In this document: positions 30,003-38,532 of the stretch, piece after piece
Position numbering within the stretch: position 1 is the stretch's first letter
How the letters are laid out: the number at the start of each line of letters is the position of its first letter
Source: Mycolicibacterium confluentis
GTDB lineage: Bacteria; Actinomycetota; Actinomycetes; Mycobacteriales; Mycobacteriaceae
Length of the DNA: 64,000 bases
Assembly: GCF_010729895.1 (NCBI RefSeq)
Contig: NZ_AP022612.1
Location: 4,402,001 to 4,466,000 of the forward strand
Reading direction: 5' to 3'
Notes under the pieces: generated by a model
The model's database searches: none
What the model saw: the letters and a program-made list of their open reading frames with translations, nothing else
What the model was told of the DNA's origin: nothing
Translations under genes and position numbers: made by a program

Positions 30003-31831
30003 CCGACGGGCGTTCGCAGCTTCTCCACGTTGTCGCTGACCTGGGTGAGGATGTTGATCTGCCGCTGGAGTTCGCGGACCCGCGTGTTGCGCTCACTCTC
30101 CTGCATCTGCGCCGAGGCGATCGTCGCCTGCAGTGATTCGTTGAGCGAACGCGTGGTCTGATTGGCGATGTCGCGGTAGTGGTCGCGCAGTTGACGCTGA
30201 ATCCCCTTGAGACGATCGCGGGACTCCTTGCCGACGACGAACGAGACGTCGTCGACGAACCTGCGCAGATTGGTCTTGGCCTCGTTGCGCACCCGCATCA
30301 TGCGGTTCTCCATGTCCTCCTTGTAGGACTTGCGCCCCAGCAGCAGGCCGGCGCCGAGTGAGATCGGGTTGAACATGCCCAGGCCCGCAACCGAAGTCAG
30401 CATGCCGAACATGAGCACGCCGCCGTAGGAGCCACGCATGCTCGTGATCGCCTTGTGCCCCATGCCGATCGGTTTGGCCTCAAGCCTGGCCAATGACTTG
30501 AGTCCGTCGAATCCGGCCCCCATCTCCTGGGCGCTGACGTGCGGCATCTTGACCGCGTCGAGGCCGGCCTCGACGAAGGTGCGGGCCACTTCCGCGGCCA
30601 GCGCCTCCGCACGCTGGTAGGCCCAGACGAAGTTGTCGCCGACCGCCGTCGCGACGGCGTTCTCCACGTCCGCGCCGATCTCGGCCCAGTGCTGCGTGGG
30701 GTCACAGGAGTCGATGACGCTCTCGTTGTGAGCGACGATGGCGCGGAACCGTGCCCGCAGATCATGGTCGACATCCGCGGTGAGGTCGGCGATCCCGTCG
30801 TTGAGCACCTGTTGCCACAACGCGGTGTGCTGCAACGCCTCCTGGGCCTCCTGCTTGCGACGCTCGAGGTCCTCGGTGAGCTGCCGAACATCCTCCGGGT
30901 CGTTGATCGCAGACAGTTCGGCGTTCACGGCAAGGGCGAGATGTTCTGCCGCGGCGCCGATCTCGGCGATCACCTGGTCGCGAATGCGGTCGTTCTCCCG
31001 GGACAGCACCCGCTCGGAGAGGAACTTCACGATCGCCGGGAAGTTGGACTCCTCGTTGAGTTCCTTGTCGTTCATCTGCACCGCGTGACTGCGCAGCAGA
31101 GACGACGCCGGGATCATCGGAACCGACATCCCCGCCCGCTGCAGGTGCGCGGTGTTGGTCTCGACGATCTGACGCCAGTACGGGTACAGGTCGGTCTTCG
31201 TCGCGATCACCGCACCCACGGGGCACACCTCGTGGGCCTGGCGGATGAACCGCATCTCGGGCTCGGTGAACTCCTGGCTGGTGTCGCTGACCATGAGCAT
31301 CGCGTCGGCGTCGGGCAGCAGCCCCAGCGTCGCCGACAGGTGCGGTTGGCCGTGCCCGCCCACGCCCGGGGTGTCGACGAACGCCAGGCCCCCCTTGAGC
31401 AGCGGACTGGGCGCGCTGACCTCCACCCGCATGACCTCGCGGCCCTGCGCCTGCGGTGCGCGCCGCAGGTCGTGCTTGATGTCGTCGATCGGGATGTCGA
31501 TGACCTCGGGTGCCACCTGCCCAGGAGGCGGCGCGATCACCAGCCGGGCCGACGGCTGCTCGCCGTAGCTGACGATGGTGACCAGCGCGGTGGTCTCGTC
31601 GTCGCCGACGCGCGCGACCGGCATGTTCAGCAGCGAGTTCAGCAGTTGACTCTTACCCTGTTTGAGCTGACCGGCGATGACCACGCGGATCTGCGGATCC
31701 TTGATCCGCGTGCGAGCCACCTCGAGGCGCTGTTTGAGATCGCCCCGGTCGTTGAGTTCGGCGATCGCGGCGGTGTGGTCGATCAGTTCGACGATCACCT
31801 TCACGCGGCGCGGGTCATCCGGCTGTGTCAC
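29999..31831 (-). CDS. iniA: IniA, dynamin-like GTPase
   Basis: A 610-residue bacterial dynamin-like protein. Motifs are P-loop GQLKQGKSQLLNSLL, switch II DTPGVGG and TKTD, and a membrane-active hydrophobic paddle region around GVLMFGMLTSVAGLGMF. IniA (Rv0342) is established as a GTPase that fuses or remodels membranes and is linked to tolerance to isoniazid and ethambutol. I set the start at GTG 31831, where AAGGAG lies at good spacing before MTQPDDPRR; longer starts have none. A hairpin lies in the gap after iniB. Confidence 0.95.
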   Translation of the reverse strand: MTQPDDPRRVKVIVELIDHTAAIAELNDRGDLKQRLEVARTRIKDPQIRVVIAGQLKQGKSQLLNSLLNMPVARVGDDETTALVTIVSYGEQPSARLVIAPPPGQVAPEVIDIPIDDIKHDLRRAPQAQGREVMRVEVSAPSPLLKGGLAFVDTPGVGGHGQPHLSATLGLLPDADAMLMVSDTSQEFTEPEMRFIRQAHEVCPVGAVIATKTDLYPYWRQIVETNTAHLQRAGMSVPMIPASSLLRSHAVQMNDKELNEESNFPAIVKFLSERVLSRENDRIRDQVIAEIGAAAEHLALAVNAELSAINDPEDVRQLTEDLERRKQEAQEALQHTALWQQVLNDGIADLTADVDHDLRARFRAIVAHNESVIDSCDPTQHWAEIGADVENAVATAVGDNFVWAYQRAEALAAEVARTFVEAGLDAVKMPHVSAQEMGAGFDGLKSLARLEAKPIGMGHKAITSMRGSYGGVLMFGMLTSVAGLGMFNPISLGAGLLLGRKSYKEDMENRMMRVRNEAKTNLRRFVDDVSFVVGKESRDRLKGIQRQLRDHYRDIANQTTRSLNESLQATIASAQMQESERNTRVRELQRQINILTQVSDNVEKLRTPVG

Positions 31832-31867
31832 AGCTGCTCCTTGGTTCGGGTCCACCGTAGGCCGAGA

Positions 31868-31899
31868 ACGCGGCGGGAACCGGAAGGCTCCCGCCGCGT
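31868..31899 (-). terminator. Hairpin between iniB and iniA, possible attenuator
   Basis: ACGCGGCGGGA at 31868-31878 and its reverse complement at 31889-31899 close a 10-base loop, 15 bp past the iniB stop and 37 bp before the iniA start. Placed inside an operon, it could lower iniA expression relative to iniB or stabilise the iniB message. Confidence 0.7.
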
Positions 31900-31913
31900 C
31901 CTGCGTCAACCGC

Positions 31914-32993
31914 TCAGAACAGGTCGTTGCCCGATCCCAGCGAGGCCGAGTGGCCGGTGTCGACAGCGCTCGCGACCGCCGACGTGTCGTGGCTGTTGTC
32001 GAAGAGCGACGCGCTGTGCTGCGACGAGTTGTCATACACCTCGGTCTGCGAGTGGTCCGAGTAGTCGCTGACCGTGGTGGTGGTCTGCGTCTCGGTCTGG
32101 CTGTAGGCCGAGGTCGAGTTGCCGCTGCCCACGTTCGTCGCGCTGTCTCCGCCGACCTGCGACTGGTTGCCGCCGACAGTGTTGGTGGCCGTCTCGTTGC
32201 TGACGATCACGATGCCGCCCCCGCCGCCGTTGCCGCCCTGGGTCTGGTCGCCGCCGAGGCCGATGTCGATCAGGCCGCCGCTGCTGCCGCCGGCGTGGCC
32301 CCCGCTGCCGCCGCTGGCGTCGACGTCCTGGAAGACCGGGCCGTCGTTGTCCTTGATCACCGATCCGCTGCCGGTGTTGGTGGTCCCGTTGTCTTCGATG
32401 TCGCCATGTCCGACAGTCACATTCGAGCCGGTGCCGGCCCACACGTCGCCGTTGTTGACGTCGTTGTTGTTGCCCAGGACCGCACCGTCACCGCTGACGA
32501 TGTCGCCGCGGTTCTCGCCGCCGACGACGACGCCGCCGTTGGTCGCGGTGTTGGTGGTCTTGTCGCCGAGGGTGATGTCACCGAAGCCGAGGTTGAAGGC
32601 GCCCTGCTGAGCGTTGGCGCCCGCATCCTGGTTGGGGCTCATGATCGGCGTGCTGTTGTGGCTCGCCAGATCGGTGTTGTTGTGGCTGGCCAGGTCGGTG
32701 TTGGTGTTCGGCGCGAACACCGGCGACGGGGACAGCAGGTTGGTCGACGGCGAGTAGTCGTAGGCCGGAGCGAACCCGTAGTGGTTGGACACCGCGCGCT
32801 GCAGGCCGACGACGGGGTCGCCGCCGCCGAGCACCAGGCTCGGCACCGCGGTGGCGGCCACGGACGACAGCTGCGCCGCGGACACTCCGGCCAGGCCGGC
32901 GTCGCGCAGGGTCGCCTCGGGGGATGCGACGAATGCGCGGGCGGCATGCTCATCGCGGAACAGGTTCAGGAGCCAATCGATCAAGCTGATCAT
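31914..32993 (-). CDS. iniB: IniB, isoniazid-inducible Gly/Asn-rich protein
   Basis: A 359-residue protein. Residues 1-55 form the conserved helical IniB N-domain (MISLIDWLLNLFRDEHAAR). The rest is a low-complexity Gly/Asn/Thr/Ser-rich region with beta-helix-like hexad spacing. The C-terminus is SGNDLF. First gene of iniBAC; the promoter region has TAGGGG repeats about 110 bp upstream. It is shorter than M. tuberculosis IniB. Its biochemical role is not settled. Confidence 0.93.
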   Translation of the reverse strand: MISLIDWLLNLFRDEHAARAFVASPEATLRDAGLAGVSAAQLSSVAATAVPSLVLGGGDPVVGLQRAVSNHYGFAPAYDYSPSTNLLSPSPVFAPNTNTDLASHNNTDLASHNSTPIMSPNQDAGANAQQGAFNLGFGDITLGDKTTNTATNGGVVVGGENRGDIVSGDGAVLGNNNDVNNGDVWAGTGSNVTVGHGDIEDNGTTNTGSGSVIKDNDGPVFQDVDASGGSGGHAGGSSGGLIDIGLGGDQTQGGNGGGGGIVIVSNETATNTVGGNQSQVGGDSATNVGSGNSTSAYSQTETQTTTTVSDYSDHSQTEVYDNSSQHSASLFDNSHDTSAVASAVDTGHSASLGSGNDLF

Positions 32994-33102
32994 GGTCGTG
33001 CCTTTCGGTCATCCGCCGGGGTTCCGGCTGTCTGGAGACCAATTTATGGGCGCTCAGCACGCCCCGAAACGGGGCGACCGCCCGTCTTCCCCAGCCCCCA
33101 AC

Positions 33103-33153
33103 TAGGGGCGATAGGTGGAATGCCGTTAGGGGATTAGGGGGTCATACAGGGGA
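33103..33153 (-). promoter_or_regulatory. TAGGGG repeat cluster upstream of iniB
   Basis: Repeated TAGGGG-type motifs start at 33103, 33127 and 33135, with weaker ones at 33112 (TAGGTGG) and 33147 (CAGGGGA). They begin 110 bp upstream of the iniB start. The same motif is found 109 bp upstream of the second iniB-like gene. An activator site, for instance for IniR, is an inference. Confidence 0.6.
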
Positions 33154-33249
33154 ATGCGGGCTTTGAGCCTTCAACCCCCAACGCGGGACCCGAATACGCA
33201 GGTCACGGGCATCGACGTCCCACCCCTGCCCCGACGCCCGTGCCGCCAG

Positions 33250-33298
33250 ATCGACACCAGGGTCGTGACGCGGCCCCGTTCACAGCCCTGGTGTCGAT
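33250..33298. repeat. Hairpin repeat element, copy 3
   Basis: Perfect 13-base arms (ATCGACACCAGGG at 33250-33262, mate at 33286-33298) around the core also found in copies 1 and 2 (CAGGGTCGTG and CACAGCCCTG). It lies between the iniB promoter and the terminator of the Rv0340-like gene. Confidence 0.85.
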
Positions 33299-33314
33299 TT
33301 CGCGGCTGAAACAA

Positions 33315-33352
33315 GAAACCGCCGGCAGGCGCAATGCGCTGCCGGCGGTTTC
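33315..33352 (-). terminator. Terminator of the Rv0340-like gene
   Basis: GAAACCGCCGGCAG at 33315-33328 pairs perfectly with 33339-33352 around a 10-base loop. It starts 12 bp past the stop of the Rv0340-like gene, so this gene is terminated before the iniB promoter. Confidence 0.85.
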
Positions 33353-33364
33353 GCGGGGTGAAAA

Positions 33365-33865
33365 TCAGAACAGGTCGAAGCTCGACGCATCTCCCCCGTC
33401 GTCGGTGAGGTGTGTGGCCTCGATGACGCCGTCGTCCCAACCGGCCGGATCCTCGTGGACCACGGTCGAGGCGTCTTCAATATCGTTGAACTGCACCGGG
33501 TCGTCGAGCACCGGCAGATCGAGGCCGAGATCCGACGACACCTCCGGCACCGATGAGGTGTCGATGACGCCACCCAGGTCGTGCAGGTCAGCGAACCCGG
33601 TCTCCGGCACATGTGGCTCGAAGGCGTCGAATGCCGCGGTGGCGGCGCCACTGGTCCACACGTTGGGCCCGGCGTCGACACCGAATGTCGGCGCCGCCAT
33701 CGACAGCGAGTCGGACACCATGGGAATCAGGTTGTTGACGTCCGCACTGGTCACATTGGTCAGGTGCGCGTCGGCGATCGCACCGGACGGGTCGGCGGCA
33801 TACCGTGCGGCGACCTCCGGGTCGCGCACGAGAGACATCACGAAGTCGAGCAGTTCGTTCGCCAT
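33365..33865 (-). CDS. IniB-like protein (Rv0340 position)
   Basis: A 166-residue protein. Residues 1-55 (MANELLDFVMSLVRDPEVAA, then DAHLTNVTSADVNNLIP) align with the IniB N-domain, and the C-terminus SSFDLF resembles the SGNDLF end of IniB. The middle is acidic and lacks the Gly/Asn-rich region. Rv0340 of M. tuberculosis has this place and form. I set the start at ATG 33865. It has its own terminator and the same TAGGGG repeats upstream as iniB, so the two are probably regulated together. Confidence 0.87.
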   Translation of the reverse strand: MANELLDFVMSLVRDPEVAARYAADPSGAIADAHLTNVTSADVNNLIPMVSDSLSMAAPTFGVDAGPNVWTSGAATAAFDAFEPHVPETGFADLHDLGGVIDTSSVPEVSSDLGLDLPVLDDPVQFNDIEDASTVVHEDPAGWDDGVIEATHLTDDGGDASSFDLF

Positions 33866-33973
33866 GACACGTCTTCTCCCGTTGCGCCGATACACAGACT
33901 GTTGCAGTTCGGAGCCTATAGCGATCTGCAGCGCCCGGGATCGGTGCGAAACCCAACTGCAGCCCCGCCCGAT

Positions 33974-34013
33974 TAGGGGATCGCCCCATAGGGGATTCGC
34001 GACATTAGGGGGA
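33974..34013. promoter_or_regulatory. TAGGGGATT repeats in the Rv0340-like / Hsp70-like divergent promoter
   Basis: Three copies, TTAGGGGAT, ATAGGGGATT and TTAGGGGGATT, with TAGGGG starts at 33974, 33989 and 34006 (15 and 17 bp apart). They lie 109 bp upstream of the iniB-like gene and about 65 bp upstream of the divergent Hsp70-like gene. Regular spacing near one and a half helical turns suggests several bound protein units. Confidence 0.6.
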
Positions 34014-34080
34014 TTTCGCGTCGCTACGGCGACTCAGGCCTCCCGGGCCGCTATCGTGGGGAGTCTTATGAGGTGTGGAC

Positions 34081-35967
34081 ATGAGTGACGTGCTGGGGCT
34101 GTCCATCGGCCAGACCAATCTTGGGGCAGCCAGGACCGGGCGCCCGTCGGTGCTCCGGCGGTCGGTGCTGACGCTGTTCGGGCACCGCCCAGCCGAGGTC
34201 GGACTGCCCAGCGAGAACCCCAACCTCAACGAACCCGGCGTGGTCATGTGGGGATTCGTCGAACGAGTGGGCGACCCGGTTCCCCTGGTCGCCCAGGACG
34301 GATCGTCCCACCGGGGCGACGCGCTGATGACCGAGGCCCTCGAGGCCCTGGCCCGCGCGCAGGACGCCGGCAGGCGTCCCAGCAAGATCACCATCGCGGT
34401 GCCCGCACACTGGGGACCTGCGGTCATCGGGTCGCTGCGAGCCGCACTTCGCAACAAACCCTCGCTGTTCTCCGACGGCACGCCGCCTGATCTCGTGTCT
34501 GACGCCGCGACCGCGCTGGCGGCCCTGCAGACCGGGCCCGGCCTGCCCGACGGTGGCGTGGTGGCCCTCTGCGATTTCGGCGGCACCGGCACCACTGTGG
34601 CGTTGGCCGACGCCGGTGCGGGCCTGTCCCCCGTCGGCGAGGCCGTGCGGTTCACCGAGTTCTCCGGCGAGCAGATCGATCAGGCCCTGCTCAACCATGT
34701 GCTGGCCGGCGTCCAGGAGGCCCGCGACGCCGACCCTGCGGGCACCGCGGCCGTGAGTTCCCTGGCGCAGTTGCGCGGGGAATGCCGAAAGGCCAAGGAA
34801 CGCCTCTCCGCCGAGACTTCCACGGTTGTCCCGGTCCAACTGCCGGGGTCGACGGTCGACGTCCGTCTGACCCGCGCCGAACTCGAGAATCTGATCACCG
34901 AACCACTGCAGGGTTTCCTCGACACCCTCGGTGACACGTTGGAGCGCAACAGGATTCCCGCTGCGCAGCTGTCGGCGGTCGCGACCGTGGGCGGCGGCGC
35001 GGCGATCCCGCTGCTGACCCAGCGGCTCTCGGAACTGCTGCGGGTGCCCGTCATCACGCTGCCCCAACCGGCACTGGCGGCCGCCGCGGGTGCCGGCGTC
35101 ATCGCCGAACAGGGGCCGTCCCCCGACGCCCCGACGGGCATGGCGCAGGCGCCCGACCCCGCGGACCTCCCGACCGGACTGGCGCCGGCAGCCTGGGCGG
35201 CCGGCACCGCCGGAGCGGCCGCCACCCAGTCGGCCTCGGACGGGTCACCGTCGGCCACATTCCGCGCGCTCGCCTGGTCCCAGGACGACGAGACCGGCGG
35301 CAGCGAGGAACCCGTACCGTACTCGGGCGAGGACTACACGTTCGAGCACGCGACCAGCGCCCGCCCACCTGTCGATTTCGAGCGTGAGACAGAGGTTTTC
35401 AGCGGTGGTGACATCGAAGCGCCACCGCTGCCGTGGTATCGGCGCCCCGCGGTGCTGTTCGGTGCCGCGGCGGCCGCACTGCTCGCGGTCAGCGGCGTCG
35501 CCGTGACGCTGACCAGCAGTTCGTCCAACAGCGAGCCCGTCACCGAGACCATCACGCTGCCCAACGGTGAAGTCCGAACCACGGTCTTCGATGAGCCGAC
35601 GAGCGCCACGATGACCTACACCGGCACCAACGGTGTGGTCACCTCCTCGGTGGTGCCGCCGCCGGTCACCACGACCACCACACCACCGACCACCACCACC
35701 ACAACGCCGTCCACGACCACCACGACGACCACCACCACCACAACCACCACGACGCCGTCGACCACGACGACGACCACCACGCAGCCCACGACGACCCAGC
35801 CGACGACCACACAACCGCCCACCACGACCCAGCCGCCGACGACGACGCAGGCCCCGCCGACCACCACGCAGGCCCCGCCGCCGCCGACGACGACTGCGGC
35901 GCCGCCGCCGACTGTGGATCCGATCGACGACAATCCGATCGACGAGGATCCGTTGACGGAGCCGTGA
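34081..35967 (+). CDS. Hsp70-ATPase-like protein with membrane anchor and Thr-rich external tail
   Basis: 628 residues. Residues 1-350 keep Hsp70/actin ATPase signatures: phosphate-1 VLGLSIGQTNLGAA, phosphate-2 LCDFGGTGTTVAL and adenosine VATVGGGAAIPLL. There is no Hsp70 substrate-binding domain. An Ala/acidic linker follows, then juxtamembrane PWYRRP near residue 450, one helix, and an extracytoplasmic tail dominated by Thr and Pro. I chose ATG at 34081 (GAGGT six bases upstream) over GTG at 34075. The stop overlaps the iniR start (GTGA), so the two are one operon. The ATPase faces the cytosol and the tail the cell wall, which suits a sensor or scaffold. Confidence 0.85.
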   Translation: MSDVLGLSIGQTNLGAARTGRPSVLRRSVLTLFGHRPAEVGLPSENPNLNEPGVVMWGFVERVGDPVPLVAQDGSSHRGDALMTEALEALARAQDAGRRPSKITIAVPAHWGPAVIGSLRAALRNKPSLFSDGTPPDLVSDAATALAALQTGPGLPDGGVVALCDFGGTGTTVALADAGAGLSPVGEAVRFTEFSGEQIDQALLNHVLAGVQEARDADPAGTAAVSSLAQLRGECRKAKERLSAETSTVVPVQLPGSTVDVRLTRAELENLITEPLQGFLDTLGDTLERNRIPAAQLSAVATVGGGAAIPLLTQRLSELLRVPVITLPQPALAAAAGAGVIAEQGPSPDAPTGMAQAPDPADLPTGLAPAAWAAGTAGAAATQSASDGSPSATFRALAWSQDDETGGSEEPVPYSGEDYTFEHATSARPPVDFERETEVFSGGDIEAPPLPWYRRPAVLFGAAAAALLAVSGVAVTLTSSSSNSEPVTETITLPNGEVRTTVFDEPTSATMTYTGTNGVVTSSVVPPPVTTTTTPPTTTTTTPSTTTTTTTTTTTTTTPSTTTTTTTQPTTTQPTTTQPPTTTQPPTTTQAPPTTTQAPPPPTTTAAPPPTVDPIDDNPIDEDPLTEP

Positions 35968-38417
35968 CCGAGGTCCCCCCGGATGCCCGCGCACTGATCA
36001 GTGCGCTCGCCGACGCTCCGCACGCGCCGGCCAAAATCGTCGTCACCGGCGGTGTGGGCACTGGGAAGACCACCACGCTCGCAGCGGTCCGAGAGGTGTT
36101 GCGCGGCGCGGGAATCGACGTCGGAACGGCTGTCGGCACCGGCACCAGGGCCGGTGATCACGCGACCGTCGTCGACGATGCCGATCTGCTGAGCGACGCC
36201 GAACTGGCGGCGCTGACGCAACTGGCCTCCGACCCGGAAGCCACGCTGGTGATCGCGTGCCAGCCGCGCGAGCAGCGTGCGGCCCTGCGTGACCTGATCA
36301 CGGTCCTCGAACGCGAGAGACCCCGCGTCACCCTGGGCCCTCTGTCGCGCGTCGAAGTTGGACGCCGCCACGACAGCCAGGACACCAACGGGCTCACGGC
36401 CATCATGGCGGCCACGGCGGGCCTCCCGTTCCTGGTCGGCGCCGTGCACGCGGGTGACTCGGCGGCGTCTGCAGCCCGGACCACGCAGCACGCACTGGTC
36501 GACCGCCTGCGCCGATGCGACGAACCACTGCTCGACGCCATGCTCATCACGTCGCTGGGTTCGGGATTGGGGCCTGCCGACATCGCGGCCGCACTGCACA
36601 TCGACCTCCCGCAGAGCCGCGACCTCGTCGACCGCGCCCATGCGACAGGGCTTCTGGACCCCGCCCTGGGCAGCAGGTTCCGCGCCGCAGTGCATGCCGC
36701 CGTGGCGCAGGTGCTGGGCGCGGCTCGCCATCACGAGATCGAGACTTCGCTGCTCACAACACAACTCGAGCTGTCGACACTGTCACTCGAGTTGTCGCTG
36801 CAGCTCGCCGAGCACGGGGTGCGCGATCCCGGGCTGGCGGCCACGCTGGAGTCCGCCGCCCGGCACAACACCACGCCGCTGGATCAGGCCGTGCGAATCC
36901 ATCGGGCCGCGGTCGCGGCGGGCGCCGAGTCGCTGACCGCTGCGCTCGCCGACGCGCTGGCCCGGGCCGGCCAGTGCACCGAGGCCGCGGTGACCGCCGA
37001 TGCGTTGTTGGGTTCGCCGGACCCCGACGTCCGCGCGAACGCCGTGCGGGTGTCGGCCGCGGTCGCCGCGCACGACGGCAACGTCGAGCAGGCCGCCGAA
37101 CTGTTCACCTGGCTGGGGGCGGACGCCCGCGTCAGCGCCGCGGCAGCGCTGACGTTTCTCGCCACGGGCGACGCGCAGGCTGCGCGGGAGTCTCTGCGCG
37201 CACCCTTCACCGGTCCGCCCACCTCCGGCGTGCGTGCGGCCCGCAACTTGGCCGAGGGCCTGCTGCTCACCGTCGACCATCCCTACTCCGAAGCCATGGC
37301 CAGGCTCGGGCAGGCACTCGGCGGGCCGCCCGCGACCGAGGCGACGGTCGACACCCCCGCCGCGGTCGTCGCACTCACCGCACTGCACGCCGGCGATCCG
37401 GTCCGCGCCCGCAGCGTGCTGGCCCGCGTGGTCCGAGACGCGGTCGCCCATCCCGACCCACTCTTCGATCACCGGCACCGACTCCTGCAGGCCTGGGTGA
37501 AGATGCAGGACGGCCAACTCGCACTGGCCGCGGCAGAGGCCGCCCAGATCGACGAAGCCGGGCTTCATCGTCGGGATGGGCTGTGGCTGACGTCGCTGCG
37601 GACCGCGATCGCACGGCGCAACGGAGACTCCGGAGCACTGCAGCAGCACTGGTACGCCGCGATGGAGGTGCTCGCCGAGCATTCGATAGACCTGTTCAGC
37701 CTGCTTCCGCTGGGTGAGCTGTGGGTGGCGGCGGCGCGGATGCGCCAGCAGGATCGCCTGGCCCATCCGCTTGAGCGGGCGTTCGACCTGCTGCACCGAT
37801 TGGGCGATCCGCCCGCGTGGTCGTTGCCGCTGCATTGGGCCGGCGTGCACGCCGCGATCCTGGCGAACTCGCCGGAGGCCATGGCACCGCACGGTCAGGC
37901 TCTGACGACGGCCGCGCCCGGCAGCGCCTTCGCGCGCGCGTTGGCCACCGCGGGGCGGGCCTGGCTGCGGGTGCTGGCCAATCAGGTCACGGTCGACGAG
38001 GTCACGGTCGCCGCCCGCGGCCTGGCGCAGTTCGGGCTCACGTGGGACGCCACGCGCCTCGCGGGCCAGGCCGCTCTGCAGGCGTCGGACCCCCGGGTCT
38101 CGAGCACCATGCTGCAGGTCGCGCGCGACCTCAAGATGTCGGCGGGAATGGACGTGACCGACGACCCGGTGCCCAACGCGGCACCGGGCGCCGAACGTCC
38201 CGTCCCCGCGGCACCGTCCAGTGGCGCTCTGTCGGAACGTGAGCGCGAGGTCGCCGAACTGCTCCTGCTCGGGATGCCCTACCGCGACATCGGCGCGCAG
38301 TTGTTCATCTCCGCGAAGACTGTGGAGCACCATGTCGCGCGGATTCGCCGGCGGTTGGGCGCGGAATCGCGGTCGGAGATGTTGTCGATGTTGCGGGCGA
38401 TCCTGAGCCCCGCCTGA
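35964..38417 (+). CDS. iniR: IniR-like LuxR-family ATPase regulator (Rv0339c type)
   Basis: 817 residues. An N-terminal AAA/STAND-type NTPase with Walker A TGGVGTGKTT near residue 30 and an acidic DDADLL box is followed by a long helical repeat sensor region. The C-terminal LuxR helix-turn-helix is at about residues 755-810 (LSEREREVAELLLLGM, then ISAKTVEHHVARIRRRLG). Position and length match Rv0339c, established as IniR, an activator of iniBAC. It is translated together with the membrane-anchored Hsp70-like protein. The TAGGGG repeats before both iniB-type genes are candidate sites. The ligand cannot be read from the sequence. Confidence 0.9.
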   Translation: MTEVPPDARALISALADAPHAPAKIVVTGGVGTGKTTTLAAVREVLRGAGIDVGTAVGTGTRAGDHATVVDDADLLSDAELAALTQLASDPEATLVIACQPREQRAALRDLITVLERERPRVTLGPLSRVEVGRRHDSQDTNGLTAIMAATAGLPFLVGAVHAGDSAASAARTTQHALVDRLRRCDEPLLDAMLITSLGSGLGPADIAAALHIDLPQSRDLVDRAHATGLLDPALGSRFRAAVHAAVAQVLGAARHHEIETSLLTTQLELSTLSLELSLQLAEHGVRDPGLAATLESAARHNTTPLDQAVRIHRAAVAAGAESLTAALADALARAGQCTEAAVTADALLGSPDPDVRANAVRVSAAVAAHDGNVEQAAELFTWLGADARVSAAAALTFLATGDAQAARESLRAPFTGPPTSGVRAARNLAEGLLLTVDHPYSEAMARLGQALGGPPATEATVDTPAAVVALTALHAGDPVRARSVLARVVRDAVAHPDPLFDHRHRLLQAWVKMQDGQLALAAAEAAQIDEAGLHRRDGLWLTSLRTAIARRNGDSGALQQHWYAAMEVLAEHSIDLFSLLPLGELWVAAARMRQQDRLAHPLERAFDLLHRLGDPPAWSLPLHWAGVHAAILANSPEAMAPHGQALTTAAPGSAFARALATAGRAWLRVLANQVTVDEVTVAARGLAQFGLTWDATRLAGQAALQASDPRVSSTMLQVARDLKMSAGMDVTDDPVPNAAPGAERPVPAAPSSGALSEREREVAELLLLGMPYRDIGAQLFISAKTVEHHVARIRRRLGAESRSEMLSMLRAILSPA

Positions 38418-38532
38418 GCCCCTCCGGAGCACCCCTGGAACGGCACGGCAACGACTTCTCCACGTGAGTTAGGTCAGCCTTGGTAGCGAGCGTGACACGC
38501 CAGGTGTAACTATGAGCAGGCAAATAGCTTAA

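Noticed and set aside
38469..38487. IdeR iron-box-like sequence TTAGGTCAGCCTTGG upstream of etfD
   Set aside because: Only the first half matches the 19-base iron box (about 10 of 19 positions), and the second half of the palindrome is missing.
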